The notes: generated from the sequence alone by a model not told the origin. Shown: positions 34,080-46,095, counted from the stretch's first letter. The stretch is 64,000 nt of DNA from Vombatus ursinus (GCF_900497805.2 NW_020954630.1:6189864-6253863); one strand, 5' to 3'. Numbers and translations are program-made.

Positions 34080-35350
34080 GCCCCGCCCCCACGCAAGTAT
34101 ATGAGGCACAAGGTGGCCACATAGGGAATCTGGGGCCAATCAGAACCGGAGAACTCAATTTCAGTCACGTGCCCCATTCCTCCCCCACCCCCCCAGCCGT
34201 AGGCAGAGCACGTGGGTCGGGTGACCGCCTTTATTAGAAAAACCCTCTTTGCCGCAGTCTTCCGCCACCCACCTGCAGTTTTTTCTTGGCCCTAGAGTGA
34301 GGTGGTCCGGGAACAGCCTCTACGAGAACGCCCAGGAGCTCTAGGGTCTTTCTTTGAAGCTCCTCAATCATGGGGGTGGAGAACCCCTTTTTTGGACCCA
34401 TCTGATAAATGTTAGAGTAATAGGGGTTGAGGTATTTTTCCTAGAAGAACATTTAGTTGGTCACAAACTCCTCGTAAAAGTGGCCGACTTGGGATGCTTA
34501 CAACGATTTTTCTTTAATTTTTTTTAAACGATTTGATGTTGGGCTTTTGTGGTTTTTTTTAATACTATACTTTTGAAGCTTTATGGGGGGGGATTCAAAA
34601 ATGCGCTGCAAAGGAAGGGAGAGATCCGAGTTGCTATGAAGAAGGGAGCATGGGGGGAGGGGTTACAAGGCCTAGTTTACCCCCCACACACACCCCCTTA
34701 CCTGTCCATCCCCCCTGCCACCCCACCCTCCTGAAGTGAACGTTGTGCCTGCAACGATTGTCCCGCCTGGGGGGGGGGCGGGGGACAGATCAAGGACTGC
34801 CCGCCCCGCCCCAGACTTTGAGCGCAACAGTCAGTGAAGAGGGAGCTTGGTGGCCGTGGTCGCTTCTATGATTGATTAAACAAACGAGATAGAGCTTGGA
34901 GGGCTTCCATCATTACCCCACCCCACGGGAACGATGGTTGCCCCTCCCAGTAGGACGTGTGAAGGGGGTTAACGATTACCTCTCCCCCGCTGGGGCTTTT
35001 TTTTTTTTTTTCAATAAAGGGAGGCCATAATGATCTTGACCCGGAGGAAACGTTTTTTGGAGCTTCAAAGATTGGGCTCCTTGGCAAGAAGATTTAGGGG
35101 ATAATAAGCCCCCCGAAGAGTTAGTGGGGCTAAAATAATTGCGCCTCTTTTCTCCGCCCCCCCTCCCCTGAACTTGAGAAATTAAAAGAATTGCTTCCTC
35201 TTTGGGGAGGAAGGGGGTGTACCGCCCCAGTCAGTGAGGAGAGTGCTTGGAGGGTGGAGGTGGGCTGTGTAACTATTGCCCTACCTTTTGGGAGGACTAT
35301 GGTTTCTATTCCTCATGGGAGCATTTGAAAAGGGAGGGGATCTGCATCGA
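34080..35350. promoter_or_regulatory. CpG-rich block, candidate host promoter
   Basis: By eye this stretch has far more CpG and G/C runs than the rest of the window, which is CpG-poor. Near the left side are a CCAAT box (ggccaatcag, 34,134), two CACGTG E-boxes (34,165 and 34,210) and ttccgcc/gccgcag elements, features of a vertebrate CpG-island promoter. No Alu-like or LTR explanation is visible. On the minus strand an acceptor-like tcccttcctttgcag (ending at 34,606) and a donor-like ctgcaggtgggt (cut after 34,273) bracket 333 bases, and a 43-codon frame opens at 34,398. The 333-base stretch has in-frame stops, so a single coding exon is not supported. Direction of transcription is undecided. 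Confidence 0.45.
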
Positions 35351-36240
35351 TTGACCACCCCACTTCAAGAAAAGGAATCTTGGGAGAACCCTGTTCCCCT
35401 CCTCAAGGAGGGAAAGGGTCTACAATGAGCTCACCTCTAGTGTAGGAGAATTCGGGGACCTGCAATGAGGGTTCTTCCCTAAAACCAGATGGAGTTTTGT
35501 TTTTGGTTTTTTTTGGGGAAGGGCATTCCTTTACTTCAAGATGTCTGAAAGGAGATATTTTCCGAGGAACCAGCCATTCTCTTCTCATCCCACCCTCAGG
35601 AATGAGTTGTGTGCTCCCCTCCCTTACCACCACCACCCCAAGCTTATCACCACTAAGCCCCCTTCATTCTGTTAGTTTTTGTTTTCTGGGAAACATTCTG
35701 GGTTGAAATATACCCCATCTGATGCTATATGCTGTGTGCCCCAGCGTCAAGTAATTACATTTGAGTTCCTCTGTAAAAGAGGACTATAATATCTTCAGTA
35801 CCTAACTGACAGCATGGTGCTGATTAAAACTTTAGGTTACCTTACTTGAGTTATTAGTCTGTTTCTCCTGAGAGATCTAACTGGTTATCTTATGAATAAC
35901 TTTAAATTCATTTTCTTGTAGTTTTGTGACTTACAGATGTATTTCAAAATTACAAAATCAAAAATAAATTCCAACTCAGTTTTTGTCACTTCATTTATGA
36001 GATGTCACATGCCATTCATTAGGTGATGTTCATCCTAACAAAGACAAATTAGAAGCCACAGTGATAAAATCCAAATGCCCAAACCAAATCGAGAGAAAGA
36101 TACTTGTGTGTGTCCTCACACCTATGGAGTCAAGAGTGATATAGGTACAAAGGCAAGATAAGGTGTATAGGAAGAGGGGTGAAGATTATTTAGGGGAAGT
36201 TGATAAAAGCCATAGGTATGCTGATAGAATAACAGGCTAA
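35351..36240. other. unassigned, no gene seen
   Basis: GC falls back to background after about 35,700. No repeat recognised. Could be first-intron or flanking DNA of a gene starting in the CpG-rich block. Confidence 0.3.
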
Positions 36241-36312
36241 CTCATTCAACAAGCATTTATTAAGGGGCTCTTAGGAGCTCTGCTAGGCCTGGGAATACAA
36301 AGAGAGGCTCTC
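36241..36312 (-). mobile_element. L3/MIR3 tail fragment, antisense
   Basis: Reads caacaagcatttattaagg then gctctgctaggcctgggaat, the reverse complement of the common L3-type tail (…cttaataaatgcttgttg). Very short. Confidence 0.5.
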
Positions 36313-36950
36313 CATTAAAGAATCCTTATGGGGAAGGGGAGGTTTTAGGGGAGGGAGTATTGAACACTCCTGAGGAGCTGTGGGAGACCCCCAAATTCTC
36401 AAAGTAAGTTATTCCAATATACTATGTTCTTTCTGGATACCACACTTTTTTCTATTTTGATGAGTCTCATACAAACCAAGCTGTTATCACTCATTTCTGC
36501 ATTTTTTCCTGTAGTAATTTATTCAGTGGTTTGATAATTTCATAAGTTTTGATTACCAGTCTAGGTCCCTGGTTGAAATTGTTGTGGAGTAGTTGGAGGT
36601 GAGGGGTGTAATACCACTTCTGATGTAATACCACTTCCTGATGATGAAGAAGACAGTTAGTGCAATATTATGCAAAGCTGCCTCAGGAGGCATTCAGCTA
36701 TTTGGGGGAAGAAAAAAACCCAGCAAGGTTAGAAAAATGGGAAATCAATCATCTACCTTTCTTTGAAGATTCTCCTACTACCCAATTCACACTTTTGGCC
36801 AGATTTCTCTTTACTTTTTTGGGGGGGGAGGTCATGAATCCCTTTGGTAGTCTGCTGAAGCCTATGGATATGTTTTAATAATATTTTCAAATCAATAAAA
36901 TAAAGCACATAGAATTACAAAGGAAATCAGTTACACTGAAATAATAGTTT
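36313..36950. other. unassigned spacer
   Basis: No gene or repeat recognised; includes a tandem-like taataccacttc doubling near 36,610. Confidence 0.3.
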
Positions 36951-36960
36951 TTAAAACATT

Positions 36961-37108
36961 TTTTGGGGGGAGGAGGGGTTAGGCAATGGGATTAAATGAC
37001 TTGCCCAGAGTTACACAGCTAGTGTCAAGTGTCTGAGGCAGCATTTGAACTCGGGTCCTCCTGACTCCAGGGCCAGTGCTCTATCCACTGTGCCACCTAG
37101 CTGCCCCC
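36961..37108 (-). mobile_element. tRNA-derived marsupial SINE with TSD
   Basis: Antisense copy: acttgcccagagttacacag, gcatttgaactcgggtcctc and gccacctagctgccccc. The 10-bp direct repeat ttaaaacatt flanks it exactly (36,951-36,960 and 37,109-37,118), as left by LINE-mediated insertion. The left tail is a mixed T/G run instead of pure T. Confidence 0.95.
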
Positions 37109-37119
37109 TTAAAACATTT

Positions 37120-39914
37120 AAAAAAAAAAAAAGAGTTTATAGACTCCAGGTTAAGGACCCTTTCCCTAAACCAAAAATTGGGGGGAGAGAAACTTAAATA
37201 ACACGGGTACCATTCACCCACCAACATATATCCCAATATAATTTTTCTAATGGTGATTAGTGTTAACATGAAATATTCTTTAATATGTCAATGTTCACAG
37301 CTATCATCTTTTTCCTTATTTTTCCTGTGATTTCTATCATAATGAGTAATGTCCTAAAAATTAAATCTAATTTTCTCCCACCCATCCACTACAGTAAAAT
37401 GTTAACTTCTTTCTAATTTGACTAAAGTTTAGAGCACTCCCAATGTTTTAAGAATTTGTCCATTTTGACCACATTATAAATCTAACTGACCTAGACTCCT
37501 GTGCCAATAGCTTTACCTTAAGTAATGTATCTGAGAAGAGTTGGGGATCACTTGCTAAAATCTTGAATTGTCAGAATCACAGAATGAGTTCTACTTGCAC
37601 CTAAACAATAACCCAACCTACTGCATGTTGACCAGTGTCCACTCAGCCTCTGTTTGACCTTTCAGGACAGAGAATTCTTTCCCTACTAAAGCAGCCTCTT
37701 CACCTTCTATTGGTTGCACTGCTCTCTGGGGCCAAGCGGAACTGCCCTTTAACTAACTACTAAGGGTTAGCTGTCCCTGTAACCCCTTAGGATTTTAGGC
37801 AAAATATCCTTAATTTTATTTTTAAGAGGTAAAGGGGAAAGTTTGGATTTGACAAGTAATGGGATTTAAAGTTTAAGGCCTTCATTTTTCTTTGACTATT
37901 TTTAAGGAAAATATTTTTTGACAGTTTTTGACCTGTTTAGAGACTGGGGGAAAAAAATTTTTTTTTCAGGCTTAGTCTTTGTCCAGCAAGCTTCCCATGC
38001 CTTAGACATACCCTTCCTTCCTACTGTTCCCTTCTTTTAGAGCCTTTTCCAGAACCTCCTGTTATCTGCTTCTTTTCCTAGAAACTTCACTTCTTAACTG
38101 GCCACCTCCCTTCTGGTCTCAGAGATACATGGAGTAAAAATGGATTTAAAAGTCCCTAGGAATTGCTTAGTTTAACAACATGCCAAGTCCTTGAAATACC
38201 CATACTTAATTTACTTTACCATCATCACCTGAAAACTGTTTTGCTTGAGGCTCCTGGGCAACATTCTTAGTTGTTATCCTTTGGCCATTACCCTTGTTTG
38301 GGTGAATGGAGGAGAAGAGGTTAGGGTTACTGTTAAGTTAAAGTTTAGGGATGTCTGAACCCTAGAGGGGAACATAGGGGATTTTGGCTACTGCCTAGTG
38401 TCAGTGGTTGGGGATATTCTAGTATTCTTTGCCTGTCTTCCCTCCTACTCATTACCATACTTGTCTCCATTTGAACCCCATATGGCTTTTGCTTAAATAT
38501 GCCAAGTAAAAGGGCTTATTGCTTTTGGCATTGACTGGTTCATCTTAATTCCTCTAAATCTCCCTAATCCCAGCAGTGGATCTAAGCGATGATAAATCAG
38601 TTTTCTAATGGATGCCCTAATTTTGTGGGAGAACATCCAGTCACACACATCCCTTAAAACTTTAGCTGCCATCTGTAGTTCAGTCCTAAACTCTGATCAT
38701 TCTTCCAAAGTATTAAACTTATTTCTTATATCTAACCTTGTCCCCTTTATTTGCTCTTTGACCAACCACTTGACTTGTACCCAAGTTCCAATAACTGGGT
38801 CTGTGCTATCCTTAGGTACCAGAGTGTCTATCTCAGGAACTAACATAGCAAGCTGGGGACTTTTTTTTTTTTTTTTGGTAATGGGATCGTTCCTTGAACT
38901 TTCAGTCTTTGGCCAGGGACAAGAATGCTAACCTCTGTTCCCTACTCTTGGTATGTGATGTGCTACTTGGCATTAGATTTTCCTGAGGCTGACTTCTTAA
39001 CAGCTTTCAGACAGCTTCTCCTCAAAACACAATATTCTGCCTGCTTAGGACTTTTGCTTATTTTTGTCTTTTGAATGACCTGTCTTATGCCAATGCCCAC
39101 CCTAAGACTTGCCCTTGCCTACCATTTTTATCCACCCTGTTGCATGTTATTTGAGGCCCATCCTACCACCTAATTACAATGGTATACTGAATATTTGAAA
39201 TTGAGGTCCTCTAGTCTTTGATAACGAGTGGGATATGTTGATCATGCTGTACACCTTTAAAAAAAAAGTGATGTCTTGTAAAAGCATGTGGCGTTTAGAT
39301 TTCTCCTTCGACTTGTTCATCTTCAATCGGTTCTCTTCTATGAGCCTCCTGATTTAAATACTTCTGAAACTGCTTGAGAATCCAAGCATAATTATTTTTC
39401 TCCAGCTGCTCCCTCTAGCCCTACCACTTCTGCACTCGAATACTGCCACCTGGACTAAGCAGGTGTTGATTTCTTCAGCTTACTTCAATCCTACTCGTCT
39501 GTTGACCACAACACCACCAACTGAACCCAGCCATCTATGTCAGGATCCTAGGTCTGCAGCTAGAATGGTCCTTGGAGTTAACTACCTCATTGTGCAATTA
39601 ACAAATTTCAGGCCCAGAGATAAGTGACTCCAAGTTCATGATAGCTATTGGGTCAGCATTTGGACCCAAAACCACATTCCCTGCTTCCAAGGAAATGCTC
39701 TGCCCACCACCCATCCCTAGCCTAGGAGCAACCTAGAAGATCTAGCTTGTCATGTAAACAGCAAGTGCTAACTCTTTTAACCTTTGGTCTTTTTCTCCCC
39801 CAATTCATCTAAACAAAGAGTGAGACTGGTTCATTTTTTGACTGAGGGGAGGGGGTAGACTTAGGGTGTAGTGGCAACACACAGCCTACAACCTTACAAC
39901 CTCTGAATGCATTA
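37120..39914. other. unassigned 2.8-kb unique-looking stretch
   Basis: The longest piece of the window without a recognisable repeat. Pyrimidine-rich on the plus strand, with a T16 tract at 38,861-38,876. The only longer frame (38,608-38,931, 107 codons) has no motif and no clear splice sites. It may be host intron or UTR, or an old element I do not know. Confidence 0.3.
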
Positions 39915-40431
39915 TATTAAGGAATGTTAAGGGGGTACCCTGAACTTGACTTCTTGAGTTACCATATTTTCCAGAAACACTGGACCCAGAGTATGCAGAA
40001 AGCACTTGAATGTGTCAAGGACCAACCCTACCCCCACCTGACGTAATTTGCTGTTTACATCCCAAACCAGACTCCGTAGGTGTCCTTGGGAATCAAGACA
40101 GGTGCCAATCAGTTTGCACTAGACTGGGAAACTGCTTGTGCACCTGAGAAGCTTGTAGAGAAGCAGACCATCCTATCTTCATAATCTAGCCGTTCCCAAG
40201 GGAAAAGAAGGCTCACTTTAGCCATCATCTTGCTCTTCCTCTTTGGGAGGGATTTTTGTCTTTTCCCATCTTTACTGCACCTTTCCCTTTAGGTTGAGAT
40301 TTGTGTTTTCTTTTTCTACTTTTGTAAATATGTGAACTTCTATATGATTATGAACTCTTTGTGTGTTTATTTCTCTTGTAATAAACCTAGTTTTCATGTA
40401 GGTTTCATAAAGTTGTGATTGCCTATTGACA
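39915..40431 (+). repeat. LTR, same family as 8.55 kb, plus strand
   Basis: Inverted copy of the solo LTR at 8,555-9,049: cagaaacactggacccagag, taccctgaacttgacttc and ataaacctagttttcatg all match its minus strand. AATAAA at 40,380 and the end gcctattgaca fix the right border. The left border is eroded (attaaggaatg for TGTTAAGGAATG). No internal region and no clear target duplication. Confidence 0.75.
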
Positions 40432-40925
40432 GATATACTTGCTGTGACATCTACCAAAAAAATAACTATGGGAAAGTAACTGCTTAGAGCACTTTTGAGT
40501 TAGCTGACAACCTTCCTCCCCCAGCTTCTGAAAAACCCTCATATCTTAACGTTTCTGCTGCTATATATCTAAGCTTGCTTGTTTTCTGAGCTCCAGAAAC
40601 CAATGCAGAGCTCCCATGTTCTTTGTATTCTTTCCTCAGCCTTTGAAAACTATCCTTGCGGATTCCCATATCAGAGAGATCAGCACCATTCAAACCCAGA
40701 TTCTAAACACTTTTTTTTTAAGATGGAATATATGCTAATTGGGAAGATTTTTTTTGTTCAGTTAGAAGGAATTAGTTACAATTCAATTCAATGTATGTTA
40801 GAACTGATGGGTAAGAGAAGTACAAAGAAAAAATAGAAAACAGTCCTTGTCCTCAAGGAGCTCATATTCTACTTGTGCAGAGAAACATGTAAACAATCCT
40901 ACATAATTTGAGAAGAGTGCCCTAA
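40432..40925. other. unassigned, with an L3-like tail
   Basis: Near 40,770-40,875 the text cagtccttgtcctcaaggagctcatattct is typical of an antisense L3/MIR3 tail. Nothing else identified. Confidence 0.35.
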
Positions 40926-41325
40926 TAATTCAGAACATAAAGAACCATTCCTTAGCCACATCTTCCTAATGTCTTCTTTTCTCTTTATCTCTGACCTCTT
41001 TCACAAGCTTCTGAGAGATATATCTTCAATCATCTAAAGCACCTCAAATTTGATGTCTAAAACTAATTTCTTTCCCACAACACTGTAACTGTAGATGTAA
41101 TCACTACTCTTGTTAGTGTGCTTGTGTCTGAAGACAAGGTGGATTTTTGGTTCTTCCCTCTTCTTTACCTCTCATCTATCGATTACCAAGAACAACTGCT
41201 TTGTAGCAGTCTCCCATTCATTCTCTTCTGTTTTCTCCTCAGCATCCTAATGACCTCCATTATGACTCATCTGGACCAATGCAATAACCTAATATGTCTT
41301 CTCTCACTTACGTAATTCTACCAGA
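40926..41325 (+). mobile_element. L2/L3-type LINE fragment, sense
   Basis: The plus frame ends SILMTSIMTHLDQCNNLICLL, which fits the TSRLDYCNALL block in the C-terminal part of L2/L3 ORF2, after the RT core. 5'-truncated, with no YADD box in this piece. Confidence 0.55.
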
Positions 41326-41654
41326 TGTGCTTGGGTATGTTAAAAGCATTGTAGAAAAGGAAACTTCTTTTTTCAAAGCATGGTTCTATTGGAAGGGAGT
41401 GGAGGAGTTGAGGGATGGTAGTGGAAAATGTAGTTGATGTAAAAACAGAAGATCAACAAAAATTTTATTTAAAAACATATGACAGAAAACTAAAATAGAA
41501 ATTTTGCTTCTGAAATAAGGAACTGAAGAAAGATGATGATTTAAGAAGAAAAAGACCAACGAAATAGGTGGGGACCTCAGTCCTTTATCAGAATGTGACA
41601 AATCAAAAAAGATGAAGGATAAATGAATTCTATTGGAACTGCTATTTAAGTTAT

Positions 41655-41850
41655 AATACAATGTCCCAAAAGTCTTGGGACAGTTTTAAAACTTTAATAG
41701 CTTAAATAATATAATATATAAAATTATATATGTCACACATAATGCATATACACATTATATGAATATAAATATAAATATAATTATATTACAACATAGTAGC
41801 TTAAATAACATTTAATAGCTTAAAACTGTCCCAAGACTTTTGGGATACTA
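41655..41850. mobile_element. mariner-type MITE with ~40-bp inverted ends
   Basis: Left end tgtcccaaaagtcttgggac then agttttaaaactttaatagc; right end tagcttaaaactgtcccaag then acttttgggatacta. The ends are inverted repeats of about 40 bp and the middle is AT-rich filler with no open frame. TA at each edge fits a Tc1/mariner target duplication. A broken relative lies at 3.3 kb. Confidence 0.75.
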
Positions 41851-41879
41851 TACACAGAGAAAATTATATGTAGTATAAT

Positions 41880-44015
41880 ATAATCTTTTCAAGTAAATGT
41901 GGAATGATCACAATAGATCATGTACTAGTCATAGACCATATACAAATTGAAAAAGGCATAAATTACATATATATTCCATTTCTGGATCACAATGAAATAA
42001 AAGAATTAAAAGAAGACTTGAGCAAAAGTTACACATTGAAACTGGAACATTAAAAAAATGTTGGATTTGAAGGAAAGATCAGAAAAGTAATATCTGGATG
42101 ACACTGACAATACTATATATCCAGGATGCATGGGATGTAACCAAAGCTGCTGTTGGAGGCAAAATTCGTCACCAAGTGCTTGATTCTACAAGAAGAAAAA
42201 GGAAAAAAAAAAGTGAATTAAGCTTTTTCCTAAAGGTCCTAGGAAAGGAACAAAGCAACATTCCAAGATAAAAAAAATCATTCATTAAAGCAGAACTTGG
42301 AAGATGAAAGAGCAATGAATTAAATGAAACCAGAAGCCATGTTTTTTAAGACCAAGGAAATTAACAACTAGTTATTTTAATCAAAAGGAAAGAGGATGCC
42401 AATCATTGGAATTACAAATGAAAAAAGAGAGCTTATAAGTTGATCAAGAATATCAAGGAATACTGCACACAACTATGCAAACAAGTTAGAGAATATAAAG
42501 GAAATAGATGATTATTTGGAAAAAAGGCAATTTGCAGAAACATTGTCAAAACTGACAGCACAGCTATCCTTACAATGTCAAAACTGACCTGTCAATCTCA
42601 AAGGAAGAAACAAATAAAGATTTAACTCCTCCTCTTTCAAAAAAACTAATCAAACAAAAAGCTTTCCTCAGGTAAGCAGCAGAATTCTTTTGAACTTCCT
42701 AAGAGCAAACTTTATGAAATGTAGATTATTCATAAAGATAATGCATTACCCAATATCTTCTCTGAGGCAAATAAGATATTAGTGGTTAAAATCAGATAAA
42801 GGGAACACCAAAAAGGAAAATTGTAAAGCAAATTCTCTAATTAAAAATACAAATGTAAAAATAGGCAAAAAAAAATGTTGCTAATAGAATGCAGCATCCT
42901 TATCGAACAGGGTTGGGACAAGCATGCTAATCTTGGGTGGTGTATATACCTGAGATGTATATAGCCTGAGATGTAAACTGTTGACAAAATAAAACTATAA
43001 ATTTTTTAATGCAATGGTTATGGCAAAAAATGAAGAGAAGATCATTAATAAAAAAACTAACACCACTAAAAATACTAAAAATACAATGTATGGAAGAATT
43101 TTTCCTTGACACAATTTTGATTACTCAATCCCAGAACCAAATCAGCTTAGAGAAACATTAGACTCATTCCCTCTAGAAACAGGTACAAAACAAGCATGAT
43201 CCTCTTTTTATATGACATAATATTGAAAATCTTTTAAGTAAAATAAGATTAGAAGAATCAACTAGAAAATGAAGAAGTCATTTTCAGATAAGCATGATAG
43301 CGTATCCAGAAATTCAAGTTATCTAAAATATTAATAGAGATAATGGGTTCAGCAGAGTTGCAGGATGCAAAATTAATCCATAAATCATGTATTTTTTTCT
43401 ATGAATAAAGGTTAACAAAGTCCTATCTTACAAAAAGTAAAACATTTGGGAATTAACTTCTCTCTGTATGTGATGTGATTGAACTATGATGATCAAGACA
43501 GGAGGGCCCAAACTGGAAAATATGCTATGTTTATGAATAGGTTGATGGGTTGGATTAATACAGTAAAAATTTAAAAAGTCATCATACCCTTTGACCAGAC
43601 AATTGTTGGGTGTAAATTCAGAAAATCTTTAGCAACCCTGTTAAAGCTTTTTGTGCATTACTTAATTTTGAAACTGGAAGCAATATAAATGCCCAGCAAT
43701 AGTCAACAAGCATTTATTTAAGCACCTGCTATGTGCCAGGCACTGAGGATACTAAGAAACTCCCAAAAAAGAAAAAATGTAATCAGTTCCTGCTCTTGAG
43801 CTCAAAGTCTAACCATGCAATGGTAGTTAAAAAAGTGTGGTATATTAATGGAATCCTATAATTCCATTTAGATTTAAAATTTGAAGAATGCAAAAAAATT
43901 ATGGAAAGACATTAATAAACCAGAACAGAGCAATATTATGAGGCTATAATGGGAATAGTGAATAAGTGAATGAACAAAAACATTCCGATGATCATTTGAA
44001 GTAACTGGAATAGTT
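41880..44015 (+). mobile_element. old L1 LINE, sense, highly diverged
   Basis: An A-rich sense strand with ordered L1 ORF2 landmarks: tagtcatagaccatatac and tttctggatcacaatgaaat (end of the endonuclease), gggatgtaaccaaagctgc, aatgaaaccagaagccatg, gcaggatgcaaaattaatcc (late RT) and gtgtggtatattaatggaatcc (3' end). The order covers about 2 kb where an intact L1 would have about 4 kb, so there are internal deletions. No frame is open for more than about 60 codons. An L3/MIR3-type tail is inserted at 43,703-43,810. Confidence 0.7.
43703..43810 (-). mobile_element. L3/MIR3 tail inserted in L1
   Basis: caacaagcatttatttaagc, ctgctatgtgccaggcactg and agttcctgctcttgagctc form an antisense L3-type tail. 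L1 text on each side (gcccagcaatagt / catgcaatggtag) supports insertion. Confidence 0.6.
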
Positions 44016-44939
44016 TATATTTAAATAAATCAATTGCAGACCTACCGTCTGACCCAGGGTTCTCAGCTTAAAGCTACTCCTAAACACTCTCACTGTCCTG
44101 GAGTTATGTTACCACTAAAGGTTCAGTCTGGGGAGATACTTGAATATAATTTGTCCAGTCTCCACAAATGGAGGTAAGTCTCCCAGGTTTCCAAATAAGC
44201 ACTCAAGGTAACCCTTTGTTTATGAAGTTTTCAACTGTTCTACCCCGTAGAAAACCTAAAAGATTCAAAATAGTCTATAAACAATTGAAATAACTCTTCT
44301 CCAAGTGAGTTCTTTGGGTCCTAAAATTCTCCCCAAAACAACGCCACCCTGTGACTTGGAATCTCCTTGGGCTATCAGCTAATTAGCCTTTCCATACAAT
44401 GGAGAACCTGATTTCCACAGGGATATATTCAGTCCTAAAAGCAGAGAACCATCCTAGTCTTTAAACACTCCTTATAAGAGAAACTCCCTTGGGCTGTTGA
44501 TACAGACCATTCCTATCAGAGCCACAGAGTCCAGATAACTCACAATAGTTTGGTGCAAGTCTAGGTTTCTTGATCTTCCATATCATAACTCTGGACCTTC
44601 ACTGGCCCATATCTCTGAGTAGTTCCTCTCAGTAGCAAGGGACCAGCTATGTGAAGTTCTTAAAGGAGTCAAATTGCTCAGGAAGTTCATCTTCCTGTGG
44701 ATAGGCCAGATCTTCCAATTTGGGGTTCTTTTCAAGGAAACCCCTTGAGGTTGGTGCAAAGAAATCATCCTGCTGCTGGAAGGCTGGTGAGTCAAGAGAA
44801 TCGATCTATCTAGGGCATACATGCTGCTTCTCTACCTAGGAGGTCAGGTTCTGGAACCTCCTAGAGTTTAGGGCTCCTAGCAAGGCGTTCTCAGCACGTC
44901 AGATCACTGTCAAATGGTTTCTTCTGCCATATAGTTGAG
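44016..44939. other. unassigned block, element-like
   Basis: A uniform 0.9-kb stretch with a 79-codon minus frame (44,583-44,822) that looks compositionally protein-like but matches no family I know. Flanked by L1 on both sides, so it may be an L1 5' UTR variant or a gag remnant of an LTR element. Confidence 0.3.
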
Positions 44940-46095
44940 GATCCCTGTTTCTTGAGGACTGATTCTGTTCACTTTACTCTGCATCAGTTCATACAAGTCT
45001 ATCCAGGTTTCTCTGAAACCATCCTTAGAGTATGACAGTATTCTATCATTTATATCCCATAACCCATTTAGCCATTCCCGATTTGTGGTAATTCTCAGGT
45101 TCCAATTCCAATTCTCATGTTCCAATAAAGCAAGATTTTTTTTTTTTACATCTTTAGTATTGTGTAGGTGTCACCTCTTCCTCTCCCCCTCCATATACAC
45201 CCTTTTCTTCTTGTTTGTGTTAACTTTTGCTTGTGTAGCTGTTATATCTGAGATGTTTTTCCTAATCTTCATCTCCCTTCTTCCCCTCCCCTCTATGTAT
45301 TGTCCTTTCCATTCTTTTAAGATCATCATGATATAACAGCTACTGTAGGCTTTTTGTCTCTCTAATTACTGAAGATGATGAGAGTTCAGAGGGGGACACG
45401 TGTATGTTCTCCACATATTAGAATTTAAGCAGTTTATCTTTGTGTAATATACTATATTTGTTATATCATGTTTAACTTTGTTTCTCTTGACTCCTGTTTT
45501 TTTCTTGTTGTTTTGTTTTGTTTTGTTTTTGTTTTTCATTTGAAATTTTCTACCCAGTTCTGGCCTTTTCATCAGTAATACTGAGAAAAACTTAGAACTA
45601 TTTCATTAAAGATTAAATTTCCCCCCTCAATGATTGTACTTAGTTTAGCTGGGTAAGCTATTCTTAGTTCCAAACCTATATCCTTTGCCTTATAGAATGT
45701 CTTATTCCAAGCTCTCTGTTGCTTTATAATGGTGGCCTCTAACTCACGTGTGAACTAATGTGTGGCTTTCTATTTGCTCGCTTTACAGTATTTTTTTTTC
45801 TTTGTCCTGGAAGCTCTGGATTTTGGCTGTAACATTCCTGGGAATTTGTATTTGGGAGTTTCTTAGGAAGTCACCAATGTATTCTTTCTGTTTCCACTTT
45901 GCCCTCTGGTTCCAAGAGATCTGGACAGTTTTCTTTTAAGATTCTTGAAATATGATGTTTAGGCTCTTTTTATGCTTTAGCTACAAAAATCCTCTTGTCT
46001 ACTTAGCCATGGCCTTTGTAAACTCTTTTCAATTTACCATCACCCTTTTAAAAAGTGTTCTTAATATGAATAGCAGTTCTTTTTAAGCCAAAGAA
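44940..46095 (-). mobile_element. L1 LINE fragments, antisense
   Basis: Begins with 3'-end text (ctttactctgcatcagttc, tatccaggtttctctgaaa) shared with the L1 at 5.98 kb, then jumps at 45,130 to the block shared with 1.0-2.1 kb (gctgggtaagctattctt). The jump means an internal deletion or two separate L1 pieces. Further right, tattcctgggaatttg and ccctctggttccaagagatct follow the L1 antisense order. Confidence 0.7.

Noticed and set aside
33815-34237. 140-codon plus-strand open frame
   Set aside because: It begins in the (CCCCTC)n tract, crosses a CORE-SINE edge, and has no domain or codon pattern; low-complexity composition explains its length.
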